Assembly (NCBI GenBank): GCA_048213135.1
Contig: PS015106.1
Span: 253,686 to 283,958 of the forward strand
From: Reclinomonas americana ATCC 50394
Taxonomy: Eukaryota > Jakobida > Jakobea > Jakobida
Length of the DNA: 30,273 nt
Direction: 5' to 3'
Shown: positions 11,508 through 21,428 of the stretch, piece after piece
Position numbering within the stretch: position 1 is the stretch's first letter
Layout of the letters: the number at the start of each line of letters is the position of its first letter
Notes under the pieces: model-generated
The model's input: the letters and a program-made list of their open reading frames with translations, nothing else
Told to the model about the DNA's origin: nothing
Database searches by the model: none
Made by a program: the position numbers and the translations under genes

Positions 11508-14500
11508 ATGACTGCGTCGGCGATTGGTGAGCAGCTGGCGACGCGCCTGGGACACGCTGGTGAGTGGATTGTGTGAGTTGGTGGTGTTGGTGCAGATGCA
11601 CATCAACGCGACCCAAACACGGGACACTCACACTCACTTGCAGATCGCATTGTGCGTGGTGAGGCGTTCAAGTCGTTGGGGCAATTGGTGCGTCGGCAGA
11701 CTGAGCTCTCTGATGGCGCGATCTTGGGCTTGTGGAAGAGCCTCTTTTATGGTGAGCCGTTCTCCTCTCGTCTCTCATCTTCGTGCCCTGCTCTCCTTGT
11801 TGACGAGCACGTTGTGCAGCACTGGCACGCGTGAAGAAGAACAAGGATGTGCAGCGGGAGATGGTGCAGCGCATAGCGAGAGTGATGTTGGTGCCGTCGA
11901 CGGGCATTCTGGTGATGCGCTTTGCCGAGTGCTTCCTGATCGCTCTGCAACGCGAGTGGGATCTGTCAAAGGGACTGCGCGCGCAGGAGTTCTACCTTTT
12001 GCTGATGACTGGACTGCGGAACATGCTTAACATGGTGGTCAATGTGGACCAGGAGCAGAAACGCATCATGGAAATCATCAGAGGTCGTGGTGGCAGTGAC
12101 GATGGTGATAAGCGAGAGGAAGTCAATGAGCCTGGGAATCTGGCGGCAGAGACGGTGGTCAACATTCTCTTCCAGCACGTGTTTACGCCATTGGCGCAGC
12201 CGCTGGTGAGCGATGTGGTCGACGAGGGCGAAGAGCATTTGTCTGTCGACGAGCTGGTGAAGCAGGCCACTGAAGCAAGTTGCGTGCGTTGTGAAGGGGA
12301 GAGGGAGGGCGTGTAGGCACACAACGACTGACGGAGAATGCAGAGGGCTCGCGTCTGGATCGCAAAACAAAGCGTGCGCTGATCGAGAAAGCCTCGATAG
12401 ACACACGCAAGCGCGTCACTCAGGTCAGTCGCCACTGGAATGAGAAAAATGCTGGTGACCCCCACGATGATTGTCGCTGACCGTCTTGGCTCGCAGTTGG
12501 GACGATCGCTGCGCGCCACTGCCAAGCTGCGCGTCGGCCTCGCCTTTGACGTCATGAAGGGTTTCGTGGTCATGCTGCTGGAGGCTGGAGGCGGGTTGCT
12601 GTGCAGCAATACGCTGCTGGTACTGCTGCGCCCATTCATCAACCTGATGGCCTATGGCACGAACCAGAAACTACTGGAGTTTGTTGTCCAGCACGTATTC
12701 CAACTCGCGATCACGATGGCCAATCCGAAGGAGAATTTATTCGACATCAATTTGCGAATGTTGTCGGCGGTCTTGCGCGAGTTTGAGCAGCGTCCGTTGC
12801 GTGAAGACTCTGTGTGTGCTGTTGCCGAGTTTCGCTGCATTTGTATCCTTATGGCGGTGTTGTGTCGGGGCAGCGACGTGATGCAGCGCAATCGCTTGAT
12901 CCTGGCGTCACTGCGGCGCCAGTGCTTCCGCGTGGCACAAGTCGATGAAGAGGAAGAAGATTGGGTGGGTTTGGTGTTGGAGCACTCCATGACATTGCGT
13001 GTGGTATTCATTGTTCTTGCAGATCTTGCCATCGGTACCAGACACACTCAAGTGTCTCCAACGCACGCGTGCGCGTCACGCTGTGGCCACGGGTGAGTGT
13101 GTTTGATATGGAGATTATTTGCATGGTTCTTCGGCAATTGGCTCACACAGTTGCGCACTGCCACACAGCCAACCTGGACGTCGACGACCTCACCCTGGCT
13201 GCCAAGGCTGTTAATGCGGTGCGACGTCGTCCTGGTGCGTAGATATCCATTACTTCACTTGGTTTCATCGCTCTGCTGACTGTGTTTGACGTCAGCCACC
13301 AAGAGGTCACGTGACACCGAGGAAGACGAGCCGGGGACGAAGAAGCGCAAGACCGCCAATGGAAAGTCGGTGGTCACTGGTGAGCCGCAGTACCTCAAAT
13401 GAGCCAGTCAATGTGCCTCTTATCCTCTGCTCATGCTTGATCAGCGACGAGCAAGGACCGACAGGATGAGGATCATCACAGCGGCGACGATGAAGAAGAA
13501 ATTAATGACGAAGACATTGACGACGTTGACTTGATCTTTAGCTACGATGCGGATCGTTCCGATGGAGTGGAACATCTCATGGAGCATCTGTGGACACCAT
13601 CGATCGAGGAGGTTTCTGCTGGTTAGTGGTGGTGGTGGTGGTGGCGTATGTGTGCTTATGATTACGCTATGCTAATCGTGACCTACGACTATCGGTGCGC
13701 AGCTGATTCCGCCTCATGTGAGTTGTTGTCGCCGCGTTTCCATGTGGTGCACACTGTGTGATTGACGCGGGTGATATGCTGCACAGCTTTGCACGCTCCG
13801 ATTGCAACCCAGGCAGCCAATGGCAGCACCAAGGCCAAGAAGCGAAAGTCAAAGAAGCAGAACACTGGTGCGTCGATCGGAGTTGCTGTCTCTCTGTGTG
13901 CTCTTCCTGTCTGACTCACTCGCGTGTCTGTCTGTGCTGTGCAGCGGCCACGGAGGACGTCTCGACGCCCCCAGCTGCTGAAGACGACGACGCAATGCCG
14001 ATGAAGGTTGACGGGGAGAAGGCAGCTAATGGACACGGTATGTGGGCTTCTCTGGTGGTGATTGGTGTTCCGTCCCCGCTCACCTCGTCGCAACTCGAAC
14101 AGTTGCTTCATCGTCCTCGCAGCAAGTCGGCGAAAGCAGTGGTTAGTCAGTGATGCTCGCTTGGTATGCGTGTTTTGCGACTGATGGTTATTGCGTTTGT
14201 GTGCGCAGCAGAGACTGAGAAGAAGAACAAGAAGAAGAAAAAGAAGAACAAGAACAAGGCCGCCAAGACCGACGAGTCGCCCGCATCTCCGGTGACACCC
14301 AGACGTGAGCCGCGCAGCCCGGGCTCGCCCAAGTCGGTGCGCTTCTCGCTCGAGGATAACAAGACTCGCTGTTGCGTGCATTGTCGTCACTTCGTGCCCG
14401 GCAACTGTTGTTCCTCATCGACCGTGCAGTCTTTAGCAAATTCGACAGCCCGAGTGCCGTGTCGGTGGGCGACGCCGAGATCAAGATCATGCGACCCAAG

Positions 14501-14557
14501 TACAAGAGGCGGTTCAAGGGTCCGCGCCTTATTCGCAACTGGGGCTTCATGCGCTAA
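11508..14557 (+). CDS. RRP1: ribosomal RNA processing protein 1 (Nop52/RRP1 family)
   Basis: A nucleolar protein needed for 60S ribosomal subunit maturation. Fourteen exons (11508-11559, 11644-11751, 11820-12278, 12344-12423, 12497-12964, 13023-13092, 13169-13234, 13296-13379, 13445-13621, 13703-13717, 13787-13867, 13945-14037, 14209-14370, 14430-14557) give 680 residues. The Nop52 domain is at the N-terminus: AFKSLGQLVRR, GLWKSLFY, RFAECFLIALQREWDLSKGL, EFYLLLMTGLR. A helical middle follows, then a long disordered tail with basic runs (KKRKSKKQ, KKNKKKKKK), acidic runs (DDEEEINDEDIDD), a short KSVRFSLEDN motif like the RRP1 tail, and an Arg-rich end. All introns from 13093 on are phase 1, and one exon is only 15 nt. 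Confidence 0.9.
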
Positions 14558-14670
14558 TCCATAAAACTCAATTCACTTCTCTCCTAAGATAACAACAGTA
14601 CACTCGGTAATCATACATTAACAGGCGCGGGCTGTGGATTTACAGGCAGAGGCAAAGAATTAGGGGCGTG
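14558..14670. other. 113-bp convergent intergenic spacer
   Basis: Between the stops of RRP1 and the Kelch gene. CATAAA at 14560-14565 lies 3 bp after the RRP1 stop. If the last Kelch intron (14698-14759) were retained, the Kelch frame would instead end at 14640. Nothing else seen. Confidence 0.6.
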
Positions 14671-17600
14671 TTAGGGACTTGCAGCTGCGGCGGCGCGCTG
14701 CACGACAACAGTGAGACAAGAGAAGAAGACAGCGACGCAAGCGAATTGTGTGAACGTACCGGTGGTGACGGTGAACGCCAGCGCACGTGTCGACCAGTGT
14801 CGACCAGCGGTGCAGAGTGCCGTCGCTTCGCTGCATCGTCTTCGGGCGAGTCGAACAAGCGCGGCAGTGCCACATTTCGCACGTGCGTCGCTTCCATCTT
14901 GGTGCGCTGGATTGGTCGCGGATCCCAGTCGACATGCGCCATGAGGTTTCCTGTCTCGTTGCGCCAGATGCGCTCCTCTCGCTGGTGCTTACGCACGAGG
15001 CAGCGCATATCGGAGCGCGTCAATCGGACTTCGTTACTGAAGCCTGCTTTGCGTGTAAGAACAAGAGGAAACACACACTCACTCGGTCGACGCAACGCAC
15101 CATCACCAACCCACAACGGGGGTCTCTTTTCACCCTGCTCATTCAGGAAATCGCTGCGCCAGCGACGTTTCGGTGAGGAAAGGCGCGGAAACACTGGCGC
15201 CTCTGCCGTCTGCCGCTGCACGGCGGCTGGAAATGTGAACTGCTGGATCCGCTTCCGCTGCGTACTCCGCTTGGCGAACGAGATGACGGGCATCGTCGGT
15301 CCGCTGCCGAGTTCGCGCTCAACAGTGGCTAAGTTGGTGAAACAAGCAAAGAAAGAAAGGCAGCGAACCCGTAAGTGCGTTGGTGAGAATGCGTGACAGG
15401 GAAGGAGACGAGTCACGCAACAGAGCACATTCTCAAAGTCCTGGATCAGCTCCTGTCGGTTCATGCTGCGTCGCTTCTCCATCCGCTTCTGCCCGAGTGG
15501 ATCGTCCGGATCGAATTCATCGGCGTCGGCAAACGACGGCGAGCGACGCTGCTTGCCCGCTGGCTTCTTCTTGGTCGACTTGGCGTTCTTGGCCAGGTTG
15601 CGCTGGAGCTGGCTGCGGAGTTTGGCGCCCTCGACCATGGCCTTGAGCTCGGCCACTTCGGCCGCCGACGGCATACTACACTCGAGAATGTGACCGAATT
15701 CACCGAGGTCCTTGACGTCGCGAACTGCACTCGGACCGTCAGCGCCTTCCACAACGAAAGGGGTGCAATACTCGACAAACCTCGCAAAGCCGCTGGAACG
15801 TACTTTGCTTTGCGCATTGTGTTGGCCAAATCGTCGTCAGAGTCGCCATCCTCACCCTCTCCTTCTCCACCCACGCCATCTTCCTCCCCCTCTCCCCCCT
15901 CCTCCTCTTCCTCATACTCGTCGTCCTCGTAAGCGTCCTCGTCGTCGTCATCATCATACTCCTGGTCGTAATCATCCTCGTCATAGTCGCCGTCGTCGTG
16001 CTGGCGGTGAGCGTTGCCAGGATGAACGCTCAGCGACTGCGGAGCTCCCTGCTCCGGAACCAATTGCTCCAGCAGTGATGTTGGCATGCGTGAGTGGTGC
16101 GTGCGAGGCATCAGGCGATTCACCGGTGATCGAACACCTCCACTGCCCCCAACGCTGCCACCACCCATGACCGAGGCGAGGGCGCGGAAGCGAGTGCGCA
16201 CCTGCAGGTGTCTCCTCGTGCCTGTCATTGACCCTGGAATCAGTGACACGGTGGTGAATTCAGTGGGGCAACACAAAAAACAAACCAGCAGGGGCACCGT
16301 CGTCGGCATCGGTGAGGCGGTAGAGGCGGTTCGAGAGGCCCAACGGCCCCGAGCCACCAAACACGAAAAACTCGCGCGGTCCACTGCCGCGACAGAACGT
16401 GTGGTCCATCATGGGTGGCGGGTGGTGGTGCAGCACGGAGAGCGCCTTGGCGGCCTTCTCACGCGATACCGCAGTGCCGCGGCCCTCCAATGCACGCGCC
16501 GAATCGTGCACCTGATCGAGCGACGTTTGCGACAGGGTCCAATGCGCACTCGGCGGTCTCAGCAACGGCCGCCACTGCTTCCGCTCCGCCTCAATCATGC
16601 GCGAGAAGCGCAGTCGCACGCCCATGTCTGGATGCTCAAAGTGACTCTCAATCACGGTCCAGTGGCACTGTCCCGACGACAGGTCTGCGCGAGGGTGAGC
16701 TCTTTCACAAACATGCACTTGTGGGTAGTCACACGCACCGACATCACAGCGCCACAGATCGTTCCGCGCACCCGCTGCGTCGGACCAGCCGCCAAAGAGG
16801 AGGAAGCAATCGCGATCCAGCGCCACCAGCTTGGCCTTTTCACGACCGAGCGGCCAGCTGGTGACGCGATGCGACGGGTCAGCGAGTGCCGACAGTTGTT
16901 TCCACGTTTGCGACTCTGCGATCCGTTCGAGTTAAGGTTGAGAAGAGGAAGCGACGTGGGGAGCAGTGTCCTCGCAACTGCAGTCAAAGCACCACAGATC
17001 ATCCAGCAGCACACCACTCAGACTGCGACCACCGAATACGAGAAACGAGTCACTGCCGAATGCACACGAGCAGTGATACACTCGACCGCACGGCCACGCA
17101 CTGCCGTCGGTAACCAAGTCAGCATCGTGAGCGGCTGGTCCCGTGCGCACAGAGAGAAGGAACGCAACGATAATTGCTCAGGTGTGGGCTCCAGACTGAC
17201 AGTCGAGACCTCACCCAGAGGGGAGCGTTGCCGCAAGTCCGCCTGCACATCGAATCACCACGACGTGAGCGCACTTGATATGCGAGAGTGACAGGAAGGG
17301 GAGACTAGAGAGACGCACAATCCACACATTGTTGGGAAAGGTGGTGACCGCGGCGTGCACGCTGTTGCCGCCAAACACCACCAGCTGGTTGTCGACAATC
17401 TCACAGCACACTCCCATTCGCGCACTCATCGACAAGCTGTGCACGATCGATCCACACGTCAGTCATCACACTGGAGACGTCGAAGCGAATGCACACGCAA
17501 CCCAGTGCATCGCAGTCGCGTCCACGCCCGCCCCGCCGGCATGAACGAGTACACCGTGTGCAAACATACTTCCTCAGTGTCGGCATCCGCGTCCGATTCC

Positions 17601-18257
17601 ACACCGCGGTCTTGAGAGAAGAAGACAAAGCATCGAAGTGAGGCACACGAAGGAAGAAGGAGGAGGAGGAGAAGAAGAAGAAGAAGAAGAAGAAGAAGAA
17701 GAAGAAGAAGAAGAAGAAGAAGCAAGAAGAAGAAGAACAAGAACAAGAAGAACAAGGAGAACAAGAAGAAGAACAAGAACAGGAAAAAAGAAGAACAAGA
17801 ACAGAAGGAGGAGAAGGACGAGGACGAGGAGGAGAAGAAGAAGAAGAAGATCCACGACAACGACAAAAAAGCAAGTCCCCTACTGCGCACCAGCCAATCC
17901 GCCGACCACATAGAAGCTGCGATCATCACTGCACATGCCATGATGCGAGCACGGCGGCGGCCGCTCACCCACCGCACTCAACGGCATCCACTCCAACGTC
18001 CCTACCCGCACACACAACCATCAGCAACCCCACACGAACCTCAACACATACAATGCATGCACAGGCGGGTAACTCGGCACAAACTCCAGAATCTGATTCG
18101 TGAGCCTCCGCTCCGCCACAGCATACCCACCAAACACAAACAGTGATCCAGACACCAGCGCGCATCCATGACCTAAATGCACGGATAAAGCGTCACCTAA
18201 AGCGTTGATATCTCACTCACACTCACTCACTTACACACACACACACACTCACTCACT

Positions 18258-18289
<32 letters not shown>

Positions 18290-18422
18290 CACATACACAC
18301 AGTCTCCGTCCGATTTCTCCTTGCCCTTCCCTCTCTCTCTCTCACACACACAGACGCACACCTGTGAGCGCTGGTGGCACCACTGCATCACCAGCAGAAC
18401 CCTCCACTCTGCACCACGGCAT
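14671..18422 (-). CDS. Kelch-repeat protein with acidic linker and basic C-terminal region
   Basis: Fourteen exons (18362-18422, 18074-18172, 17891-18001, 17502-17610, 17319-17436, 17169-17242, 16979-17100, 16739-16915, 16286-16684, 15781-16233, 15422-15724, 15134-15328, 14760-15043, 14671-14697) close to exactly 843 residues. About six Kelch blades, each with a hydrophobic strand and a double glycine, are visible: LFVFGGYAV, FYVVGG, LVVFGGNS, FLVFGGRS, FLLFGGWS, FFVFGGSG, with the W and R-x-x-H positions between them. A linker with a strong Asp/Glu/Tyr run (16004-15835) follows, then a helical Lys/Arg-rich region (ELKAMVEGAKLRSQLQRN) and a basic Arg/Ser tail. The start MPWCRVEG is the first ATG that leads into blade 1. 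Kelch propellers usually bind proteins; the C-terminal half matches no family I know. Four introns start GTTGCG and one GTTACC. Confidence 0.85.
15833..16004 (-). other. acidic low-complexity segment of the Kelch protein
   Basis: Coding stretch of mostly Asp, Glu, Tyr and Gly (read on the minus strand), between the Kelch propeller and the helical region. It is rich in GAC/GAT/GAG/GAA and is in frame with both flanks, so it is a disordered linker rather than a non-coding repeat. Confidence 0.8.
17651..17855 (-). repeat. (GAA)n/(TTC)n tract inside a Kelch intron
   Basis: About 205 bp of almost pure purine on the plus strand, mainly GAA, GAG and AAC units. It lies inside the 280-nt intron 17611-17890, by far the longest in the gene, so the sense strand carries a long TTC polypyrimidine run ahead of the acceptor TCTCAAG. 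Open frames through it (Glu-rich on plus, Ser/Phe/Leu-rich on minus) are artefacts of the repeat. Confidence 0.9.
18205..18361 (+). repeat. CA/CACT and CT microsatellite cluster in the first Kelch intron
   Basis: Imperfect (CACT)n, (CA)n and (CT)n runs within the 189-nt intron 18173-18361 of the Kelch gene (GT/GA-rich on its sense strand). Similar CT/CA mixes occur in introns and spacers throughout the window (for example 5994-6044, 7859-7899, 24324-24383). Confidence 0.85.
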
Positions 18423-18577
18423 TATTTGCAGTAAGCACGTAAACCGCAGCTCTCATCCATTCGTTGATCGCGCGATCCGCACACACGCTCAATCTCCCGT
18501 CACGGTGCGCACAGCTCACACACACGCGTCTTCCTCTCACTGTCACTCACCTCTCTCTCTGTGTGTGTCTGTGGCAG
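18423..18577. promoter_or_regulatory. 155-bp divergent promoter region
   Basis: Between the Kelch start (minus) and the small membrane protein start (plus). The plus side ends in a CT-rich then GT-rich stretch and GGCAG immediately before ATG (18578), which looks like a 3' splice site; a 5' UTR intron is possible. No TATA box seen. Confidence 0.5.
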
Positions 18578-19057
18578 ATGGCTGGTGCTCGTTCTCGCAA
18601 GACGCCGACCGCCACTGCGTCTGTGTTTGTGCAGCGATTCCTGCAGCTGGGCGCCTACTTTGTGCTGTGCTGGGGCGCGGCCATTGTCGTCGCCGACTGC
18701 TCAATGATGGGTCGCGATGGTGAGCACAAAAGAAAGAAGACAAAAAGAGTGTGTGTTTTTGCGGCAATGTCGCGCACTATGACTCCTGCACTTCTCACGT
18801 GCAATTCACTCTGCGCTCGTGCTAACACACTGCTGTGTGTCTGTCTGTGTGTGTGTCTGTTGATTGATTTGGGTGTGCAGGATGGGATGCGACGCCGACT
18901 GTTTACAATGTTGCGTCTCTCATTCATTTCTTCAGTGTGTGTGTGAGAAGCACACGAAGTTCCTGTTTCGTTTGTGAAAAGTTCTCACCTTGCGCTGTTT
19001 GTGTGGCGTGCACAGGGACCTGCCATTCTTGTTGCGTCTTGCACTCCGCGCGTGTGA
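18578..19057 (+). CDS. small predicted membrane protein, 3' end uncertain
   Basis: Family not recognised. Exon 1 (18578-18719) starts MAGARSRKTPTATASVFVQ and holds one hydrophobic segment (LGAYFVLCWGAAIVVA). After the intron 18720-18880, exon 2 continues GWDATPTVYNVASLIHFF. If the next intron is 18937-19015, the protein adds a second hydrophobic stretch (GPAILVAS) and ends at 19057, giving 79 residues. Two other donors in the GTGTGTG run give different phases, so the C-terminus is unsure. Exon 1 and its splice junction are the better supported part. Confidence 0.5.
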
Positions 19058-19135
19058 CACTCGACACATGCACACACAACACGCGCGCACAAAAGAAGAG
19101 AGTGGAAAAAAACGCGACGGTCATTGCTCACAAAC

Positions 19136-19152
19136 ATGTCGCGCCTGCTCTC
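19136..19152 (+). CDS. possible gene start at gap edge (fragment)
   Basis: An ATG followed by TCGCGCCTGCTC (MSRLL) lies just before the gap, after a purine-rich AAAAGAAGAGAGTGG stretch that looks like a short 5' UTR. Only five codons are visible, so this is a suggestion. Confidence 0.2.
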
Positions 19153-19885
19153 NNNNNNNNNNNNNNNNNNNNNNNNNNNNNNNNNNNNNNNNNNNNNNNN
19201 NNNNNNNNNNNNNNNNNNNNNNNNNNNNNNNNNNNNNNNNNNNNNNNNNNNNNNNNNNNNNNNNNNNNNNNNNNNNNNNNNNNNNNNNNNNNNNNNNNNN
19301 NNNNNNNNNNNNNNNNNNNNNNNNNNNNNNNNNNNNNNNNNNNNNNNNNNNNNNNNNNNNNNNNNNNNNNNNNNNNNNNNNNNNNNNNNNNNNNNNNNNN
19401 NNNNNNNNNNNNNNNNNNNNNNNNNNNNNNNNNNNNNNNNNNNNNNNNNNNNNNNNNNNNNNNNNNNNNNNNNNNNNNNNNNNNNNNNNNNNNNNNNNNN
19501 NNNNNNNNNNNNNNNNNNNNNNNNNNNNNNNNNNNNNNNNNNNNNNNNNNNNNNNNNNNNNNNNNNNNNNNNNNNNNNNNNNNNNNNNNNNNNNNNNNNN
19601 NNNNNNNNNNNNNNNNNNNNNNNNNNNNNNNNNNNNNNNNNNNNNNNNNNNNNNNNNNNNNNNNNNNNNNNNNNNNNNNNNNNNNNNNNNNNNNNNNNNN
19701 NNNNNNNNNNNNNNNNNNNNNNNNNNNNNNNNNNNNNNNNNNNNNNNNNNNNNNNNNNNNNNNNNNNNNNNNNNNNNNNNNNNNNNNNNNNNNNNNNNNN
19801 NNNNNNNNNNNNNNNNNNNNNNNNNNNNNNNNNNNNNNNNNNNNNNNNNNNNNNNNNNNNNNNNNNNNNNNNNNNNNNNNNNNNN
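19153..19885. other. 733-N assembly gap
   Basis: Hides the greater part of NPC1. NPC1 proteins run roughly 1000 residues beyond the point where the visible part stops, and at least one plus-strand sequence ends on the left edge, so 733 bp is too short if the gene is intact. Confidence 0.9.
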
Positions 19886-20994
19886 CGGCATGAGAGAACG
19901 CAACGAGGAAACCCAGGCCAAGACCAAACTGCAAGTAGGTAAGATTGAGGGCGCCTATCCGCAGCTTCGGTCCGTCATCCTGCTGATTGTTGTTGGGCCC
20001 GACGTGGCAGGCGTCGGAACAAAAGTTGCACGAGCACGACGAATTGCACGGCGCCATCGGCAAATCGAGTCCATTCGGCGACATCTTCACCACCAGACCG
20101 TCCTTTTGCGACGACAGCAGCTGCAAGAAAGCATCGGGCGTCTTCACAAAGGTGCCCAGCTTGGCGCCACCAGCAAATGGATTGTCGCCTGAAGCAACAG
20201 TGAGACCGCGAGCGAGTAGTAGGGAGTGTGGCGTGGGGGCGAGAAACGAAACGGCACGAATTGTAAAAGTCATTGGCGAACTTCTCCGTGAGGAAGAACG
20301 TGTTGTCGTGCACCACCTGCACCGGCTTGTTGTCGATCTTGCCCGTCTCATTGTACCACGAGTAGACCTTGACAAAGTCGCCTGCGCACAACATAACAGT
20401 GAGATGTAGAAGAGGAGGAGGAGGAGGAGTAGAAGCCGGAGGAAGGGAGAGAGAAAGAGACAGGGCGAAGAGAGACACAGAACACAACAAAGAGTGCAAG
20501 GAGGAGAAGGAATCAGAAGAGAGAGAGGGGGAGGGAGGGAGGGAGTGAGAAAGAGAGAGAGAGGACGAGGTTTTCATCGCTCTTGGCAATACCAATCCAA
20601 ATGACGCAACGTTGATTGGGGGCGCATGTGTACGCACACCACATCTTCTTCATGTTATCCAAGCAGGCGGGGCAGCGGAAGAAGGTGGTAATGGCCTGCT
20701 TGAAACTATCTTTGAAGACTTGCGTCTGCGAGTGCGAGCAGCATGCCGGTTTGCCAGCGTAATCTGCAGAGAGAGATGAGATTCGATCATCAGGGCTCCT
20801 CTCTCTTTCTCGCGCTCGCACACACACGCACTCACCCATGCAATCCACAAGATCAGGATCAGGCTGTGCGTGAGAGAGAGAAGGGGAGGANNNNNNNNNN
20901 NNNNNNNNNNGTCTTAATTTTGTCGGAAGACTACATACGCATCAAGCGAGCGCGGGGCACCACACAAAAAACAGAGAAAAAGCACAACAATCAT
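19886..20994 (-). CDS. NPC1: NPC1-type sterol transporter, N-terminal part (partial)
   Basis: NPC1 is a lysosomal or endosomal membrane protein whose luminal N-terminal domain binds sterol. Visible exons: 20939-20994 (start MIVVLFLCFLCGAP, a signal peptide, GTATGT donor), a 20-N gap, 20836-20863, 20593-20763, 20253-20381 and 20188 to the gap at 19885. The cysteine pattern is that of the NPC1 N-terminal domain: PACCSHSQTQVFKD, FFRCPACLDNMKKMWCAYTC, FANDFYNSCRDN, APCNSSCSCNFCSDAC. It is followed by a first membrane helix (LTYLQFGLGLGFLVAF) at the gap. The sterol-sensing domain and the rest are missing from the assembly. The link between the first exon and the second crosses a gap, so it is inferred from signal peptide, strand and spacing. 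Confidence 0.88.
20405..20562 (-). repeat. purine/pyrimidine low-complexity tract in an NPC1 intron
   Basis: GA- and GGAG-rich on plus (CT-rich on the coding strand), inside the 211-nt intron 20382-20592. It begins GTATTG, and using it gives a family-like junction (VIWIG|DFVKV). Confidence 0.75.
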
Positions 20995-21192
20995 GTTAAA
21001 CAAAATGCTACGGTGGATCAGCTGACAACCGTCATACAGCGAGCACCGCTGGAATAGGGAGAGGAAAGAAGAAGAAGAAGAAGAGAGGTGTCACCCCGCC
21101 GGTAAAACATAACTGCGCATTTCCGCGCGCAGACAAGCAAGTTGGGAAGAGAGAGAGAGAAGCGAAGAGAAAGAGAGAACAACGTAAGAGGA

Positions 21193-21373
21193 TTATGGTG
21201 TAAAGGTGCCAGCGGGGTCTCTTGCGCCTTGAATCGACTGATACCGACCCATCATTGCAGCGTCCGAGACCACGATAGGATCCGAGTGCGCATGCGCGCG
21301 CCGCCGGCGGTGCCTAATGGCAATAAACACAGACACACCGATTGCCACCACCGAAAACACCTGCGTCCCATGG
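21193..21373 (-). CDS. C-terminal end of a single-pass membrane protein (partial)
   Basis: Read on the minus strand, an exon after CACACAG encodes a membrane helix (VFSVVAIGVSVFIAI), a stop-transfer cluster RHRRRR and a short cytosolic tail containing YQSI, a Tyr-x-x-hydrophobic sorting signal, then FTP and a stop at 21193-21195. This is the usual end of a type I protein of the endosomal or Golgi system. The 5' part is lost in the 20-N gap at 21409. It lies 198 bp upstream of the NPC1 start, same strand. No start codon is available, which makes it easy to miss. Confidence 0.6.
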
Positions 21374-21428
21374 CTGTGTGAGCGGGCGGGCGAGAGAGAG
21401 AGAGAGAGNNNNNNNNNNNNNNNNNNNN

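Noticed and set aside
12843-12851. Perfect U12-like donor GTATCCTTA inside RRP1
   Set aside because: The reading frame continues smoothly through it for more than 100 residues of helical sequence, and no U12 branch site and acceptor pair follow at a sensible distance. Treated as coding coincidence.
17638-17913. Glu-rich plus-strand frame and Phe/Ser/Leu-rich minus-strand frames over the GAA tract
   Set aside because: Products of a simple repeat within a well-supported intron; no start context or domain.
18937-19152. Cys-rich frame running open from exon 2 of the small membrane gene to the gap
   Set aside because: It reads through a GT-repeat and a good GTGCACAG acceptor with odd composition (many Cys and Val from the TGTG repeat). 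Splicing at 18937-19015 is more plausible.
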